Part shown: positions 1 to 6,990 of the stretch, in pieces | How the letters are laid out: each line of letters begins with the position of its first letter | How positions within the stretch are numbered: the stretch's first letter is position 1 | DNA from: CAYWXV01 sp964462535 | GTDB lineage: Bacteria; Bacteroidota; Ignavibacteria; OLB7 | Length of the DNA: 26,988 nt | Direction: 5' to 3' | Assembly (NCBI GenBank): GCA_964462535.1 | Contig: CAYWXV010000035.1 | Location: forward strand, 1 to 26,988 | Translations under genes and position numbers: made by a program | The notes under the pieces: generated by a model | Told to the model about the DNA's origin: nothing | Databases searched by the model: none | Seen by the model: the letters and a program-made list of their open reading frames with translations, nothing else

Positions 1-2
1 CC

Positions 3-386
3 CTCTTCCACATCGAGACTCCGGAACGTCCCCTGCGCATCTTCGCTCTCTTCCTCCGGTGGTGGCCGGTCGTCATCTTTGCCACGCTATACGGCGCGTG
101 GTTCCTGGCGTGGTATCACCTCGGACATCCACCTCGACCCTCGCTCGACGATCCGAGATCGATAGCGGGTTCGGCGTGGACGATCGACATCGTCGATGCC
201 CTCTGGCTTCCATCGTGGCTGTTTATGTGGGGTGCGGTGGCAACCAACGTGGCCTACATGGAGAAGTATCAGCCGCAACGGATCGAACGCGGGCGATCGT
301 GGCTAGCCGTGTTCGCGCCGTGGATCATCCTGATCCTTCATCTGTTCTTCGACCCACTGAACGTGATGCTATGGTATTTCGACTAG
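3..386 (+). CDS. C-terminal part of an integral membrane protein (5' end outside the window)
   Basis: The frame is open from the first codon in the window to a TAG at 384-386 and has no start codon of its own, so this is the last ~127 residues of a longer protein. Three hydrophobic stretches are visible: one around WPVVIFATLYGAWFLAW, one around LWLPSWLFMWGAVATNVAY, and one around WLAVFAPWIILILHLFF. They are joined by short charged or proline-rich loops, and the protein ends in the membrane-proximal MLWYFD. This is a polytopic inner-membrane protein; the family is not recognised and no catalytic motif is visible in the part shown. It faces the usher gene tail to tail across about 61 bp. An overlapping 117-residue frame starting at 59 is a shadow, because it lacks the hydrophobic pattern. 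Confidence 0.7.
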   Translation, partial: LFHIETPERPLRIFALFLRWWPVVIFATLYGAWFLAWYHLGHPPRPSLDDPRSIAGSAWTIDIVDALWLPSWLFMWGAVATNVAYMEKYQPQRIERGRSWLAVFAPWIILILHLFFDPLNVMLWYFD

Positions 387-447
387 AAGGGGTGGAATCG
401 CGAGCAGAATGAGAAACGTCCAGACGGGAATACGATGCTGAGGGCTG

Positions 448-3024
448 TTATTTCCTCCGCACCACAAACCGAAGACCTTCTACCAAATCCCCTTCCGGCG
501 TGGAGCGAATAGTGACTGGCACCGAAGGTTGGTCGCAAACCAGACGCAGACGCTGCAGTTGATCCCCGTCGAGCTGAGCGACGTACTCTCCAGCAGGCAA
601 TCCTATGTAAAGGAACCCGCCCCCCTGCTCGGTGATAGTCGTGGCGATAGTATCACCATTGACCGCTGTAAAGAGAACCCGCAGCCCGAACACTCCTTCC
701 ATTTCTCCCTCCTTCAATCTTTCCACGATTCCCTCCACCTCACCCGTAACGATGATCGGTACGTCGATCGTCTCGAACACGTTTGGGAGTGTCTTCACTC
801 TCCAGGTCGCGTAGCGCGGACGCCAGTTCAGATTCTCGAACCCGATTTCAGAGACAGTCAGGATGTATGGTATGAACGGCTGAAGGTCGACGACGCGGAT
901 CACAGAATCGGTCAGCGAAGTGGTTGCGATTCCCCCGTTAATGGAAAGAGCCGTGTTCGGTAGAAGCGGTTCGTCGTCGTCCCGCACACCATCATCGTCC
1001 AGATCCAGGAACGGGCGGACGGTCAGCCCTCCTCTCCCGATACTGCTCTCACCTCGCACCAGCATAGCCCCCTCCTCGGCATCCATCCAGAGCGAACCGG
1101 AAATCGTCGAGCGTGTAATCGTCCCTGTCCCAGTGCTAACGGCGCCGGTGGATACGTGGGTAAATGGGAGATCGAGGCGGAGACCAAGCGTGCCGATGAT
1201 CTGTCCGGTTGCGTTGACGTGCGTCACGGAACCATAGAGAGCAGTTCCGTTCGTGACACTGATATTTCCCTCGACTGCCAATGCCAGCGGCTTGCGAGTG
1301 AGCCAGTCCATTTCGACGATCGGACGGAGCATCGTTCCCATTGGGAGAAAGAAGGAGGCGGCGAATCGGCCACGCGCGGATGTGAGATCCACGGTCTCCG
1401 TGCCACTCCATTCCAGGTTGGACGACATAGAGATCGGCAGCCCGAAAACTGACGCGTTTAAACCTCCGCCTGCTCGACGGAACTCCGACGAACCGATCGT
1501 CCGATAGCTCCCGGCTAATGTCAGGGAGCCGAGCAAGGGCTCAATCGGTACATCCAGCACCGCCCGGTACTCATCCTGTTGAATCACGTTTGTCAGGTCC
1601 GATCGCCAGGAGAGATCGAGGCTCGATTTGAACGGAAGGATCACACCAACCGAACCATCAGCCTGATCATTCGGCGAGTAGGTTCCTTGACAAAGAAGGT
1701 TGTCGCCAAGTCGAAGGGCCATCGTGTATGACTGAGTCAGATCGCGCGCCATTCCCCTCCTCTCCCAGTCGACGCCCGCGCCGAGCGTCAACCATGATGT
1801 CACTCCGAGCGACGCCTTTCCGTTGGCGGCCGGGGTCATGGATGATTCTTCCGCGATCATGCCGGCGGCACCGGTGTATTCGATATCTCCGGCGGGGAGG
1901 AATGTGTAGGGGATAATGATGGTGCGTTGGTACGTCCGCTCTTCACCGTATGGGCCGTAGAACTTGAGCGTGGCCCGCGTCGTGCCATACCAGAGTGGAA
2001 TCTCGAATCGATACTCACCCGTCTGATCGGTCTTTACCAGGTCAACGAGCTGATAGTTGAGATAGAGCTCAACGATCCACTCCGGTTCGGTTCGATCCTT
2101 GATCAAATAGGTGCCAAAGGCGCGGTGTCCCTCTGTGGTCCGATTCGTGATTCGCCCGCCGACCATCGGCCCGGATGGCGTCCGTCCTATCGATCCGATC
2201 TGTACCTGCTGGGGCAGCATGCGCGGGAGATCGAGGACTCGATGCCACTGAACGGTTGCCGAGCGCCAGGTAGTCGCTTGTACGTCCGAGATCAAGAGCG
2301 ATGACTCGACCGACCCCCCTGCCAGTTCTCCGCCGAAGTCGAGACCAATTGTCCGGGCAAACCCGCCGTCGCGAGTTGTGGTGGCGGTCAGATCCCAGTC
2401 GAGCGCTCCAACATTTCCGACGGCCGGCGACGGATAGACTTCGCGATCGACGGGTACCAGGGCAGGATCGTCGTTTGCGAACGCCCCGGGACGTTGTCCC
2501 GAACGGAGGCTCGCCCGCACCGCCGGGATGTCGTTGTTACGGACGAATCGAACCTCGAGCGCCCTCGAGTCAAACGTGCATTCGAGACCGAACAACGGTC
2601 CGAATCGATCGCTGCGGAGGTAGAGCCGTCCGTCGAATGAAATGAGGTCGGTGATCGGCAGGTGTTCACGTCGTCCCTCGACAGTCACGGTCGACGCCGA
2701 TGGATCAATCTCGTAGGTCTCATCTTCGCGCATCAGGTAGCCGGTCAGGTTGTCGCTATTCTCAACCAGATCGACCCGGATCTGCATAAACGCGAACAGG
2801 TCTGCGACGGGAAGCAGAACACCCCGATCGTCGACAAGGGCAGGAGTCATTGTGGTTCCAACGCCCGGCACCACGACCTGAAGTGGGATCTCCTCCACGG
2901 CAGGTTGATCCTGAGCCGTCATCGTTAGAGCGTTCATACATATCAAAACGAACACCGACGCCATTAGCGCAATGCTCGCTGTGCGCGTGCCGATAGGGAC
3001 GATATGGAATCGCCAATGCCTCAC
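448..3024 (-). CDS. Outer-membrane fimbrial usher (PapC/FimD-like, divergent)
   Basis: The 858-residue length is typical of fimbrial ushers, the outer-membrane beta-barrels that take chaperone-pilin complexes and thread them into a surface fibre. A signal peptide ends near residue 37 (TMTA/QDQ). Residues ~50-160 form an unusual N-terminal region (LLPVADLFAFMQIRVDL, then a related second half), where classical ushers have a chaperone-binding domain. Residues ~190-640 are rich in alternating-hydrophobic barrel-like strands. They include an EIPLWYGTTRATLKFYGPYG segment around residue 350 that resembles the usher family. The C-terminal ~200 residues contain a calcium-site-like DLDDDGVRDDDEP and a carboxypeptidase-regulatory/usher-CTD-like beta domain. 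The start codon is GTG at 3024, overlapping the chaperone stop as GTGA, so translation is probably coupled. The usher assignment rests on these motifs plus the chaperone and pilin neighbours. Confidence 0.75.
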   Translation of the reverse strand: MRHWRFHIVPIGTRTASIALMASVFVLICMNALTMTAQDQPAVEEIPLQVVVPGVGTTMTPALVDDRGVLLPVADLFAFMQIRVDLVENSDNLTGYLMREDETYEIDPSASTVTVEGRREHLPITDLISFDGRLYLRSDRFGPLFGLECTFDSRALEVRFVRNNDIPAVRASLRSGQRPGAFANDDPALVPVDREVYPSPAVGNVGALDWDLTATTTRDGGFARTIGLDFGGELAGGSVESSLLISDVQATTWRSATVQWHRVLDLPRMLPQQVQIGSIGRTPSGPMVGGRITNRTTEGHRAFGTYLIKDRTEPEWIVELYLNYQLVDLVKTDQTGEYRFEIPLWYGTTRATLKFYGPYGEERTYQRTIIIPYTFLPAGDIEYTGAAGMIAEESSMTPAANGKASLGVTSWLTLGAGVDWERRGMARDLTQSYTMALRLGDNLLCQGTYSPNDQADGSVGVILPFKSSLDLSWRSDLTNVIQQDEYRAVLDVPIEPLLGSLTLAGSYRTIGSSEFRRAGGGLNASVFGLPISMSSNLEWSGTETVDLTSARGRFAASFFLPMGTMLRPIVEMDWLTRKPLALAVEGNISVTNGTALYGSVTHVNATGQIIGTLGLRLDLPFTHVSTGAVSTGTGTITRSTISGSLWMDAEEGAMLVRGESSIGRGGLTVRPFLDLDDDGVRDDDEPLLPNTALSINGGIATTSLTDSVIRVVDLQPFIPYILTVSEIGFENLNWRPRYATWRVKTLPNVFETIDVPIIVTGEVEGIVERLKEGEMEGVFGLRVLFTAVNGDTIATTITEQGGGFLYIGLPAGEYVAQLDGDQLQRLRLVCDQPSVPVTIRSTPEGDLVEGLRFVVRRK

Positions 3025-3854
3025 GGGATTACCGAATCTCCCTGTGCAATCAGAGAATCGCCTTCGTCTGTACGTGTTCTGTACTCGATCTCCAACCGGC
3101 CGCCCGTCAGGCTGTGCCCTTCAGGAAGATCAAGTGGGACGGTGACATCCCGTTCCTGGATCGGAGTGTAGACCGCAACACCGTTCGCGCCACCGAGGCG
3201 GGTCCGAACACCGTCAGCAGATCGATGATAGACGCTGACATTACCAAACACCGAGCGGCTCCCGGTGCGACGGAGGGCAAACGTGACAACGGGACTCTTG
3301 CCCGTGCGGTCGACGACCGGATTCTGAACAGTCACCTGCGCATCGAGATCACCGTGGCGTACGATGACCGGGATCGATACTCCGTACAGCGCTCTCACGT
3401 GCACCGAGAATTCCTCGTCCGACGACGTATCGGGCTCTGGCGCTATGGCTTCGGCAACCTTGTTGAACGCGAAATGGGAACGGTACTCGCCCGCTGGGAG
3501 CGATGATGGAATGCGGAGTTGAACGCGGATGTTCTGCGTCTCACCGGGAGGGATCGTAACCGACCGGGGATAGAACCTGACAAGATCGGTGGCGAAGAGC
3601 TGACCGGAGTCGGGTGACTCGATCGCTTCGAGACGCCCTTCCTTGTTCATGCGGTATTGGATGACAGAGATCTGATAGGTGGCGGTGTCGATTCCCCGGT
3701 TCGTCAGCGTAAGGACTTCGAATCGCTTTGGCCCATCAAAGACAACGCGGGTGGGCGTCACCTGCAATTCGCCGAGCGACTGTGCGAGCGCGGGGGATGC
3801 GAGTGCAACCACCACCGCGACGACGAGGAAGATTCCACGGGTGAGACCGACCAT
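3021..3854 (-). CDS. Periplasmic PapD-like pilus chaperone
   Basis: This 277-residue protein has a clear signal peptide ending at ALA/QS (about residue 24). The mature part begins with the PapD-like pattern TPTRVVFDGPKRFEVLTLTN; the Arg corresponds to the conserved cleft arginine that anchors pilin C-termini in classical chaperones. A second family region, VTIPPGETQNIRVQLR then SLPAGEYRSHFAF (residues ~95-130), matches the F1/G1 area of the first immunoglobulin-like domain. A second beta domain follows to ~260. Such chaperones hold pilin subunits in the periplasm by donor-strand complementation and deliver them to the usher. It is slightly longer than the usual 220-250 residues. The ATG at 3854 has a good AGAGG ribosome site about 10 nt upstream. 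It lies 63 bp after the last pilin gene with no strong hairpin between, and overlaps the usher by 4 bp. Confidence 0.85.
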   Translation of the reverse strand: MVGLTRGIFLVVAVVVALASPALAQSLGELQVTPTRVVFDGPKRFEVLTLTNRGIDTATYQISVIQYRMNKEGRLEAIESPDSGQLFATDLVRFYPRSVTIPPGETQNIRVQLRIPSSLPAGEYRSHFAFNKVAEAIAPEPDTSSDEEFSVHVRALYGVSIPVIVRHGDLDAQVTVQNPVVDRTGKSPVVTFALRRTGSRSVFGNVSVYHRSADGVRTRLGGANGVAVYTPIQERDVTVPLDLPEGHSLTGGRLEIEYRTRTDEGDSLIAQGDSVIP

Positions 3855-3917
3855 GAGAGACCTCTGAAAACTGTAGGGAGAATGTGCTCCGCGTCAAGCG
3901 GGTATCCGACAGAGCGC

Positions 3918-4430
3918 CTATTGATACTCCACCATAACCGTGAACGAACCGCTGTACTGACCTGTCTCCTGATTCGCGCCGACCTCCAGCGTCGCCCCAA
4001 CCTTGAAACCATCGGCCCCCCTGCTGTCTAGCCGCCCAGCCTGATTCGTGCAGTGGAAGTCACGCACATTCAGCGTCTGAGTCCCATGCTTGCGCGTAAG
4101 AGTTACGATCCGCGGCAGACTGATCGAATAGGAGTAATCTGGCTCGCCGGTGGACTGGAATGCGGCAGCGCGAAAGGTCGTGCTCTGCCCACGTGTGACA
4201 CCGTCGTAGCTGATTTCATCCGAGTTGGGATCAATCGTCACGCTCCCTCCATCCACGGAGCGGACGACCGCACCGAACTGGAGATCCTGTGTCTTCGCGA
4301 GCGAAACGCCGGAGACGACCTTTGTGTTGATGTCGGTCTCTACGGACGCGTTGCTCTGCGCAGGGAGATGTGTGGCAGCAGCCACAAAGCCAAGTGAGAA
4401 GAATGAGAGTGCGTGGAAGAACCGATGCAC
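3918..4430 (-). CDS. DUF4402-type pilin-like subunit, copy adjacent to chaperone
   Basis: A secreted, 170-residue all-beta protein with the DUF4402 pattern: VSLAKTQDLQFGAVVRS, GSVTIDP, a GEP motif in the middle, and LEVGANQETGQYSGSFTVMV near the end. I use the GTG at 4430 instead of an upstream ATG at 4457. It gives a signal peptide aligned with the paralogs (HRFFHALSFFSLG...LPA/QS) and has a GAGG site just before it. The C-terminus has Tyr at -2 and Gly at -14, the pilin pattern recognised by PapD-type chaperones. It is the most divergent in the core, with one cysteine (DFHCTN), and is the only pilin gene close enough to share a transcript with the chaperone and usher. It is probably a fibre subunit or adaptor; which position it takes cannot be read from sequence. 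Confidence 0.8.
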   Translation of the reverse strand: MHRFFHALSFFSLGFVAAATHLPAQSNASVETDINTKVVSGVSLAKTQDLQFGAVVRSVDGGSVTIDPNSDEISYDGVTRGQSTTFRAAAFQSTGEPDYSYSISLPRIVTLTRKHGTQTLNVRDFHCTNQAGRLDSRGADGFKVGATLEVGANQETGQYSGSFTVMVEYQ

Positions 4431-4715
4431 GGGGGTACCTCGCTTTCTTGTGAACACCGTCGCTCGGTCGCTTGTCGCGTATCCGATGACAGTATCTGGA
4501 CCTCACTCGAAGAGACGGCCGCCAGGCTCATCCCTTCGGGCGGCAATTGCCGCTACCATCCGCACCGAAAGGGTGCTCGAATAAACCAACGGGCTTGAAT
4601 CTACTTAATTATCAGACATCGAAACAACGAGCCGACGGAAAGGAGATGGGGGCGGTCCTGTGTGGCGACCGCCCCCGGTTTCCAGTGTGCTCCTCCGGTA
4701 CGCGGAGCGGGGTCT
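4431..4715 (-). other. Region upstream of the chaperone-linked pilin gene
   Basis: It holds a GTCTGAT motif on the minus strand (4611-4617) shared with the other pilin promoters, a hairpin GCACC/GGTGC (4562-4576) and a 14-bp palindrome GCGGCAATTGCCGC (4540-4553). No good -24/-12 element was found: the best candidate has a 13-base GG-to-GC offset, one too long. The leader does not have the two-module fold of the other pilins. Confidence 0.4.
4648..4676 (-). terminator. GC-rich hairpin after pilin copy A
   Basis: A perfect 10-bp stem GGGGGCGGTC/GACCGCCCCC with a 9-nt loop lies 40 bp past the stop at 4716. On the minus strand it is followed by ATCTCCTTTCC, a pyrimidine-rich but not T-run tail, so termination is likely but not certain. 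Confidence 0.5.
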
Positions 4716-5228
4716 CTACTGATACTCAACCATGACCGTGAACGATCCGTCATACGAGCCGGTCTCCTGGTTGCCATCGACTTCGAGTGTCGCACCAACC
4801 TTGAAGCTTGCTGTACCCTTGTTGTCAAGCTGGCCGGCTCCTGTCGAGTACGTGAAGTCAACAACGCTCATTGTCTGCTTCCCCCCCTTGCGCGTCAACG
4901 TGACCTTCTTCGGAAGGCTGATGGTGTACTGGTACTCCGGCTCGCCTGTCGACGAGAAGGAGGCCGAGCGGTAGCTGAAGTTCTGACCACGTGTCACACC
5001 GCTGTAGCTGATCTGATCGGTGTTCGGGTTGATCGTCACCGTACCTCCCTTGGCCGAACGGACAACGGATCCGAACTGCATGTCCTGCGACTTCGAGAGC
5101 GTGATGCCGGCGACGATCTTCGTGTCGATGTCAGCGTCGGCTGACGCGCTGCTCTGCGCATTGGATGTGGTGGTAAAGGCGACAAGTGCAAGGGAGAGGA
5201 CCGAGAGAGTGCGGAAAATGTTCTTCAA
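4716..5228 (-). CDS. DUF4402-type pilin-like subunit, identical copy A
   Basis: A 170-residue secreted protein, identical in amino acids to the gene at 5558-6070. The signal peptide (KNIFRTLSVLSLALVAF...SNA/QS) is followed by a short extension (ASADADIDTKIVAGITL) and the DUF4402 core: SKSQDMQFGSVVRS, GGTVTINPNTDQISYSGVTR, STGEPEYQYTISLP, VGATLEVDGNQETG. The last 14 residues run from Gly(-14) through alternating hydrophobics to Tyr(-2), as in chaperone-usher pilins. The extension before the core could be the donor strand; that is inference. The start codon is TTG at 5228, preceded by TTAGGGC; no in-frame ATG gives a signal peptide. The gene has its own sigma-54-like promoter and structured leader upstream and a GC-rich hairpin downstream. 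Being duplicated exactly suggests it may encode the major subunit. Confidence 0.85.
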   Translation of the reverse strand: MKNIFRTLSVLSLALVAFTTTSNAQSSASADADIDTKIVAGITLSKSQDMQFGSVVRSAKGGTVTINPNTDQISYSGVTRGQNFSYRSASFSSTGEPEYQYTISLPKKVTLTRKGGKQTMSVVDFTYSTGAGQLDNKGTASFKVGATLEVDGNQETGSYDGSFTVMVEYQ

Positions 5229-5245
5229 GATTTTGCCCTAATTGC

Positions 5246-5340
5246 CGGACGCGAATCGTGTGGAGACGCTGTCCGAAGTGTATGCCCAAGCGGGGATTTG
5301 CCCTTGTGAAGCCATTTGCCCGTGACTTCACGTCCCGCTT
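5246..5340 (-). promoter_or_regulatory. Structured 5' leader of pilin copy A (two conserved hairpin modules)
   Basis: On the minus strand AAGCGGG pairs with CCCGCTT (5334-5340 with 5288-5294) and encloses a 9-bp hairpin GTGAAGTCA/TGGCTTCAC with loop CGGGCAAA. A second hairpin follows at 5246-5275: CGGAC-A-GCG with CGC-GTCCG, and a 13-nt loop containing TCCACACGA. It lies about 17 nt before the TTG start. GGGCAAAT recurs in the inner loop and junction, and GGGCAAAA sits near the ribosome site. Confidence 0.6.
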
Positions 5341-5354
5341 ATATCAGACATACT

Positions 5355-5370
5355 TGCGAATACCATGCCG
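5355..5370 (-). promoter_or_regulatory. Sigma-54-like -24/-12 promoter of pilin copy A
   Basis: On the minus strand the sequence is CGGCATGGTATTCGCA. It has GG and GC exactly 12 bases apart, as in the consensus TGGCACG-N4-TTGCA, with CGGCATG and TCGCA as near matches. The predicted start is near 5344, giving a ~115-nt leader to the TTG at 5228. Confidence 0.6.
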
Positions 5371-5424
5371 ACGATGCTTACACTGATTTTTGAAATTATT
5401 AGCGCATTCCCTCTACACGGAAGT

Positions 5425-5439
5425 GTCCGGATTTCGGAC
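5425..5439. promoter_or_regulatory. Dyad at -88 of copy A promoter (candidate activator site)
   Basis: GTCCGGATTTCGGAC is a perfect inverted repeat GTCCG-N5-CGGAC centred at 5432, 88 bp upstream of the predicted start. It lies at a distance usual for enhancer sites of NtrC-type activators. Confidence 0.5.
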
Positions 5440-5477
5440 GAGGTGTATTTATCAGACAGCACGGATAACAGAATACG

Positions 5478-5513
5478 AAGAGGGGCGGCCTCCAATGGAA
5501 GACCGCCCCTCTT
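5478..5513. terminator. Strong inverted repeat after pilin copy B
   Basis: The outer stem AAGAGGGGCGG/CCGCCCCTCTT is a perfect 11 bp and continues with partial pairing inward (CTCCA/TGGAAG). It starts 44 bp after the stop at 5558. Its symmetry could stop transcription from either side. Confidence 0.55.
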
Positions 5514-5557
5514 GTGTGCGTTGGGTAGTCGCGCCGCTGACGTTGGCGCAGCCGCGT

Positions 5558-6070
5558 CTACTGATACTCAACCATGACCGTGAACGATCCGTCATACGAG
5601 CCGGTCTCCTGGTTGCCATCGACTTCGAGTGTCGCACCAACCTTGAAGCTTGCTGTACCCTTGTTGTCAAGCTGGCCGGCTCCTGTCGAGTACGTGAAGT
5701 CAACAACGCTCATTGTCTGCTTCCCCCCCTTGCGCGTCAACGTGACCTTCTTCGGAAGGCTGATGGTGTACTGGTACTCCGGCTCGCCTGTCGACGAGAA
5801 GGAGGCCGAGCGGTAGCTGAAGTTCTGACCACGTGTCACACCGCTGTAGCTGATCTGATCGGTGTTCGGGTTGATCGTCACCGTACCTCCCTTGGCCGAA
5901 CGGACAACGGATCCGAACTGCATGTCCTGCGACTTCGAGAGCGTGATGCCGGCGACGATCTTCGTGTCGATGTCAGCGTCGGCTGACGCGCTGCTCTGCG
6001 CATTGGATGTGGTGGTAAAGGCGACAAGTGCAAGGGAGAGGACCGAGAGAGTGCGGAAAATGTTCTTCAA
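5558..6070 (-). CDS. DUF4402-type pilin-like subunit, identical copy B
   Basis: It encodes the same 170 residues as the gene at 4716-5228, and by line-by-line reading the DNA is also identical through the whole coding region and leader. The protein has a signal peptide, a DUF4402 beta core and the Gly(-14)/Tyr(-2) end. The start is TTG at 6070. Upstream it has its own GG-N10-GC promoter, a closer match to the sigma-54 consensus than copy A's, with a diverged promoter-distal region. Downstream, at 5478-5513, is a strong inverted-repeat hairpin. Two identical genes with different promoter sequences could raise subunit dosage or allow different timing; sequence alone does not decide. The absence of synonymous changes means the duplication is very recent or maintained by gene conversion. 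Confidence 0.85.
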   Translation of the reverse strand: MKNIFRTLSVLSLALVAFTTTSNAQSSASADADIDTKIVAGITLSKSQDMQFGSVVRSAKGGTVTINPNTDQISYSGVTRGQNFSYRSASFSSTGEPEYQYTISLPKKVTLTRKGGKQTMSVVDFTYSTGAGQLDNKGTASFKVGATLEVDGNQETGSYDGSFTVMVEYQ

Positions 6071-6087
6071 GATTTTGCCCTAATTGC

Positions 6088-6182
6088 CGGACGCGAATCG
6101 TGTGGAGACGCTGTCCGAAGTGTATGCCCAAGCGGGGATTTGCCCTTGTGAAGCCATTTGCCCGTGACTTCACGTCCCGCTT
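6088..6182 (-). promoter_or_regulatory. Structured 5' leader of pilin copy B
   Basis: This has the same sequence and fold as 5246-5340, since it lies inside the exact repeat. The outer arms are 6130-6136 and 6176-6182, and the second hairpin is 6088-6117. It therefore adds no independent support for the fold. Confidence 0.6.
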
Positions 6183-6196
6183 ATGTCAGACATACT

Positions 6197-6212
6197 TGCG
6201 ATTCCCGTGCCA
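6197..6212 (-). promoter_or_regulatory. Sigma-54-like -24/-12 promoter of pilin copy B
   Basis: On the minus strand TGGCACGGGAATCGCA differs from TGGCACG-N4-TTGCA at a single specified base (TCGC for TTGC). It is the best sigma-54 match found in the window. The predicted start is near 6186, 115 nt before the TTG at 6070. Confidence 0.7.
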
Positions 6213-6266
6213 ACTATGAAATCACTGATTTAAGCTGTTTTCGCCCTATTCCGAGAGCGCGGCACT

Positions 6267-6281
6267 GTCCGAATATCGAAC
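6267..6281. promoter_or_regulatory. Dyad at -88 of copy B promoter
   Basis: GTCCGAATATCGAAC aligns base for base in position with the copy A dyad. Half-sites are GTCCGA/TCGAAC and the centre is at 6274, again 88 bp from the predicted start, in otherwise diverged sequence. Confidence 0.5.
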
Positions 6282-6323
6282 TCGGTGCATTTATCAGACA
6301 GCATAGATAACAGATTACGAAGA

Positions 6324-6351
6324 GGGGCGGCCTTCGATCGAAGACAGCCCC
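6324..6351 (-). terminator. Degenerate hairpin after the glycine-rich pilin
   Basis: The arms GGGGC...GCCCC and CTTCGA/TCGAAG are separated by an unpaired GGC/ACA internal loop. This is clearly a decayed relative of the hairpin at 5478-5513, in the same place relative to the gene. Confidence 0.45.
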
Positions 6352-6400
6352 CGTCACATGCATTGTTCGATGTTGTGGACCGCTACGTACGGCACTGTTC

Positions 6401-6910
6401 CTACTGATACTCGACCATTACAGTGAATGAACCACTGTACGAACCGGTCTCCTGATTGGCCCCCACCTCGAGGGTTGCTCCCACATTGAATGTCGCCGTT
6501 CCCTTGTTGTCGAGCTGACCTCCCGCGGCTGTGGCAGTGAAGTCGACAACGGACATCGGCTTCTTTCCTCCGGCTCGTGAGAGATTGGCCTTTTTTGGTA
6601 GCCTGACCGAGAACTCGTAGTTGGGCTCGCCGGTGACGGAGAACGAGGCGGGGTGGTAGGTGATCGTTTGACCACGAGTGACGCCGCTGTAGATCACCTG
6701 CGCAGTATTGGGGTTGATCGTGACCGTGCCACCAGCGGCGGAACGGACGACCGCACCGAACTGCATATCCTGCGTCTTTGCTACCGAGATACTTCCGATA
6801 CCCTTCGGATTGCCGCCGTTGCCGCCGGCACTGCTCTGCGCTGATGACGTTGCAGCAACAACGATCAGTCCGAGAGAGAGGAACGACACGATGTGGAGGA
6901 AATTCTTCAC
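6401..6910 (-). CDS. DUF4402-type pilin-like subunit with glycine-rich N-terminus
   Basis: A 169-residue secreted paralog. The signal peptide (KNFLHIVSFLSLGLIVVAA...SSA/QS) leads into a Gly/Asn stretch (SSAGGNGGNPKGIG) in place of the ASADADIDTKIVAG extension of its paralogs. The DUF4402 core follows: SVAKTQDMQFGAVVRS, GGTVTINPNTAQ, VTGEPNYEFSVRLP, VGATLEVGANQETG. The C-terminus is the conserved GSYSGSFTVMVEYQ. I use the GTG at 6910 rather than the ATG at 6937, because the GTG aligns with the paralog starts and an AAGG ribosome site lies just upstream of it, inside the longer reading. Its leader is short (~54 nt from the predicted start) and lacks the two hairpins seen at three other pilins. 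The altered N-terminal extension could mean a terminal or adaptor role; this is inference. Confidence 0.82.
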   Translation of the reverse strand: MKNFLHIVSFLSLGLIVVAATSSAQSSAGGNGGNPKGIGSISVAKTQDMQFGAVVRSAAGGTVTINPNTAQVIYSGVTRGQTITYHPASFSVTGEPNYEFSVRLPKKANLSRAGGKKPMSVVDFTATAAGGQLDNKGTATFNVGATLEVGANQETGSYSGSFTVMVEYQ

Positions 6911-6974
6911 GGTATTGCCTTGATGTTGGAGGCGCATTGTGCTATCGCGATCGAACGAGCAACGCGTATGGAGT

Positions 6975-6990
6975 TGCTACCAGAATGCCT
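6975..6990 (-). promoter_or_regulatory. Sigma-54-like promoter of the glycine-rich pilin
   Basis: On the minus strand AGGCATTCTGGTAGCA keeps GG and GC at the correct 12-base offset, with GGCA and T-GCA matching the consensus. The predicted start is near 6964, about 54 nt before the GTG at 6910. Confidence 0.5.

Larger units (their letters stand above)
4715..5342. repeat. 628-bp exact direct repeat, copy A
   Basis: The segment covers a pilin gene plus its whole leader to the predicted transcription start. By reading both copies it matches 5557-6184 base for base, at an offset of 842. Flanks differ immediately: 4714 is c where 6-side partner 5556 is g, and 5343 is a where 6185 is g. Confidence 0.92.
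5557..6184. repeat. 628-bp exact direct repeat, copy B
   Basis: Partner of 4715-5342. The regions outside the repeat are related but diverged (promoter and downstream hairpin), so this is a true tandem arrangement and not one segment assembled twice. Confidence 0.92.

Noticed and set aside
4540..4556. Sigma-54-like element TGGTAG...TTGC before the chaperone-linked pilin
   Set aside because: GG and GC are 13 bases apart instead of 12, and one extra base normally abolishes sigma-54 recognition. It overlaps a palindrome that explains the similarity.
5229..5342. Cyclic-di-GMP (GEMM-I) riboswitch in the pilin leader, suggested by CACAAGGGCAAATC and GGGACG-like pieces
   Set aside because: The two pieces occur in the wrong order and the GGCCTAAACC-type core and tetraloop receptor parts are missing. 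The conserved fold is different.
4715..6184. The duplicated pilin as an assembly error
   Set aside because: Both outer flanks and the spacer differ by many substitutions while remaining homologous, which a simple mis-assembly would not create.
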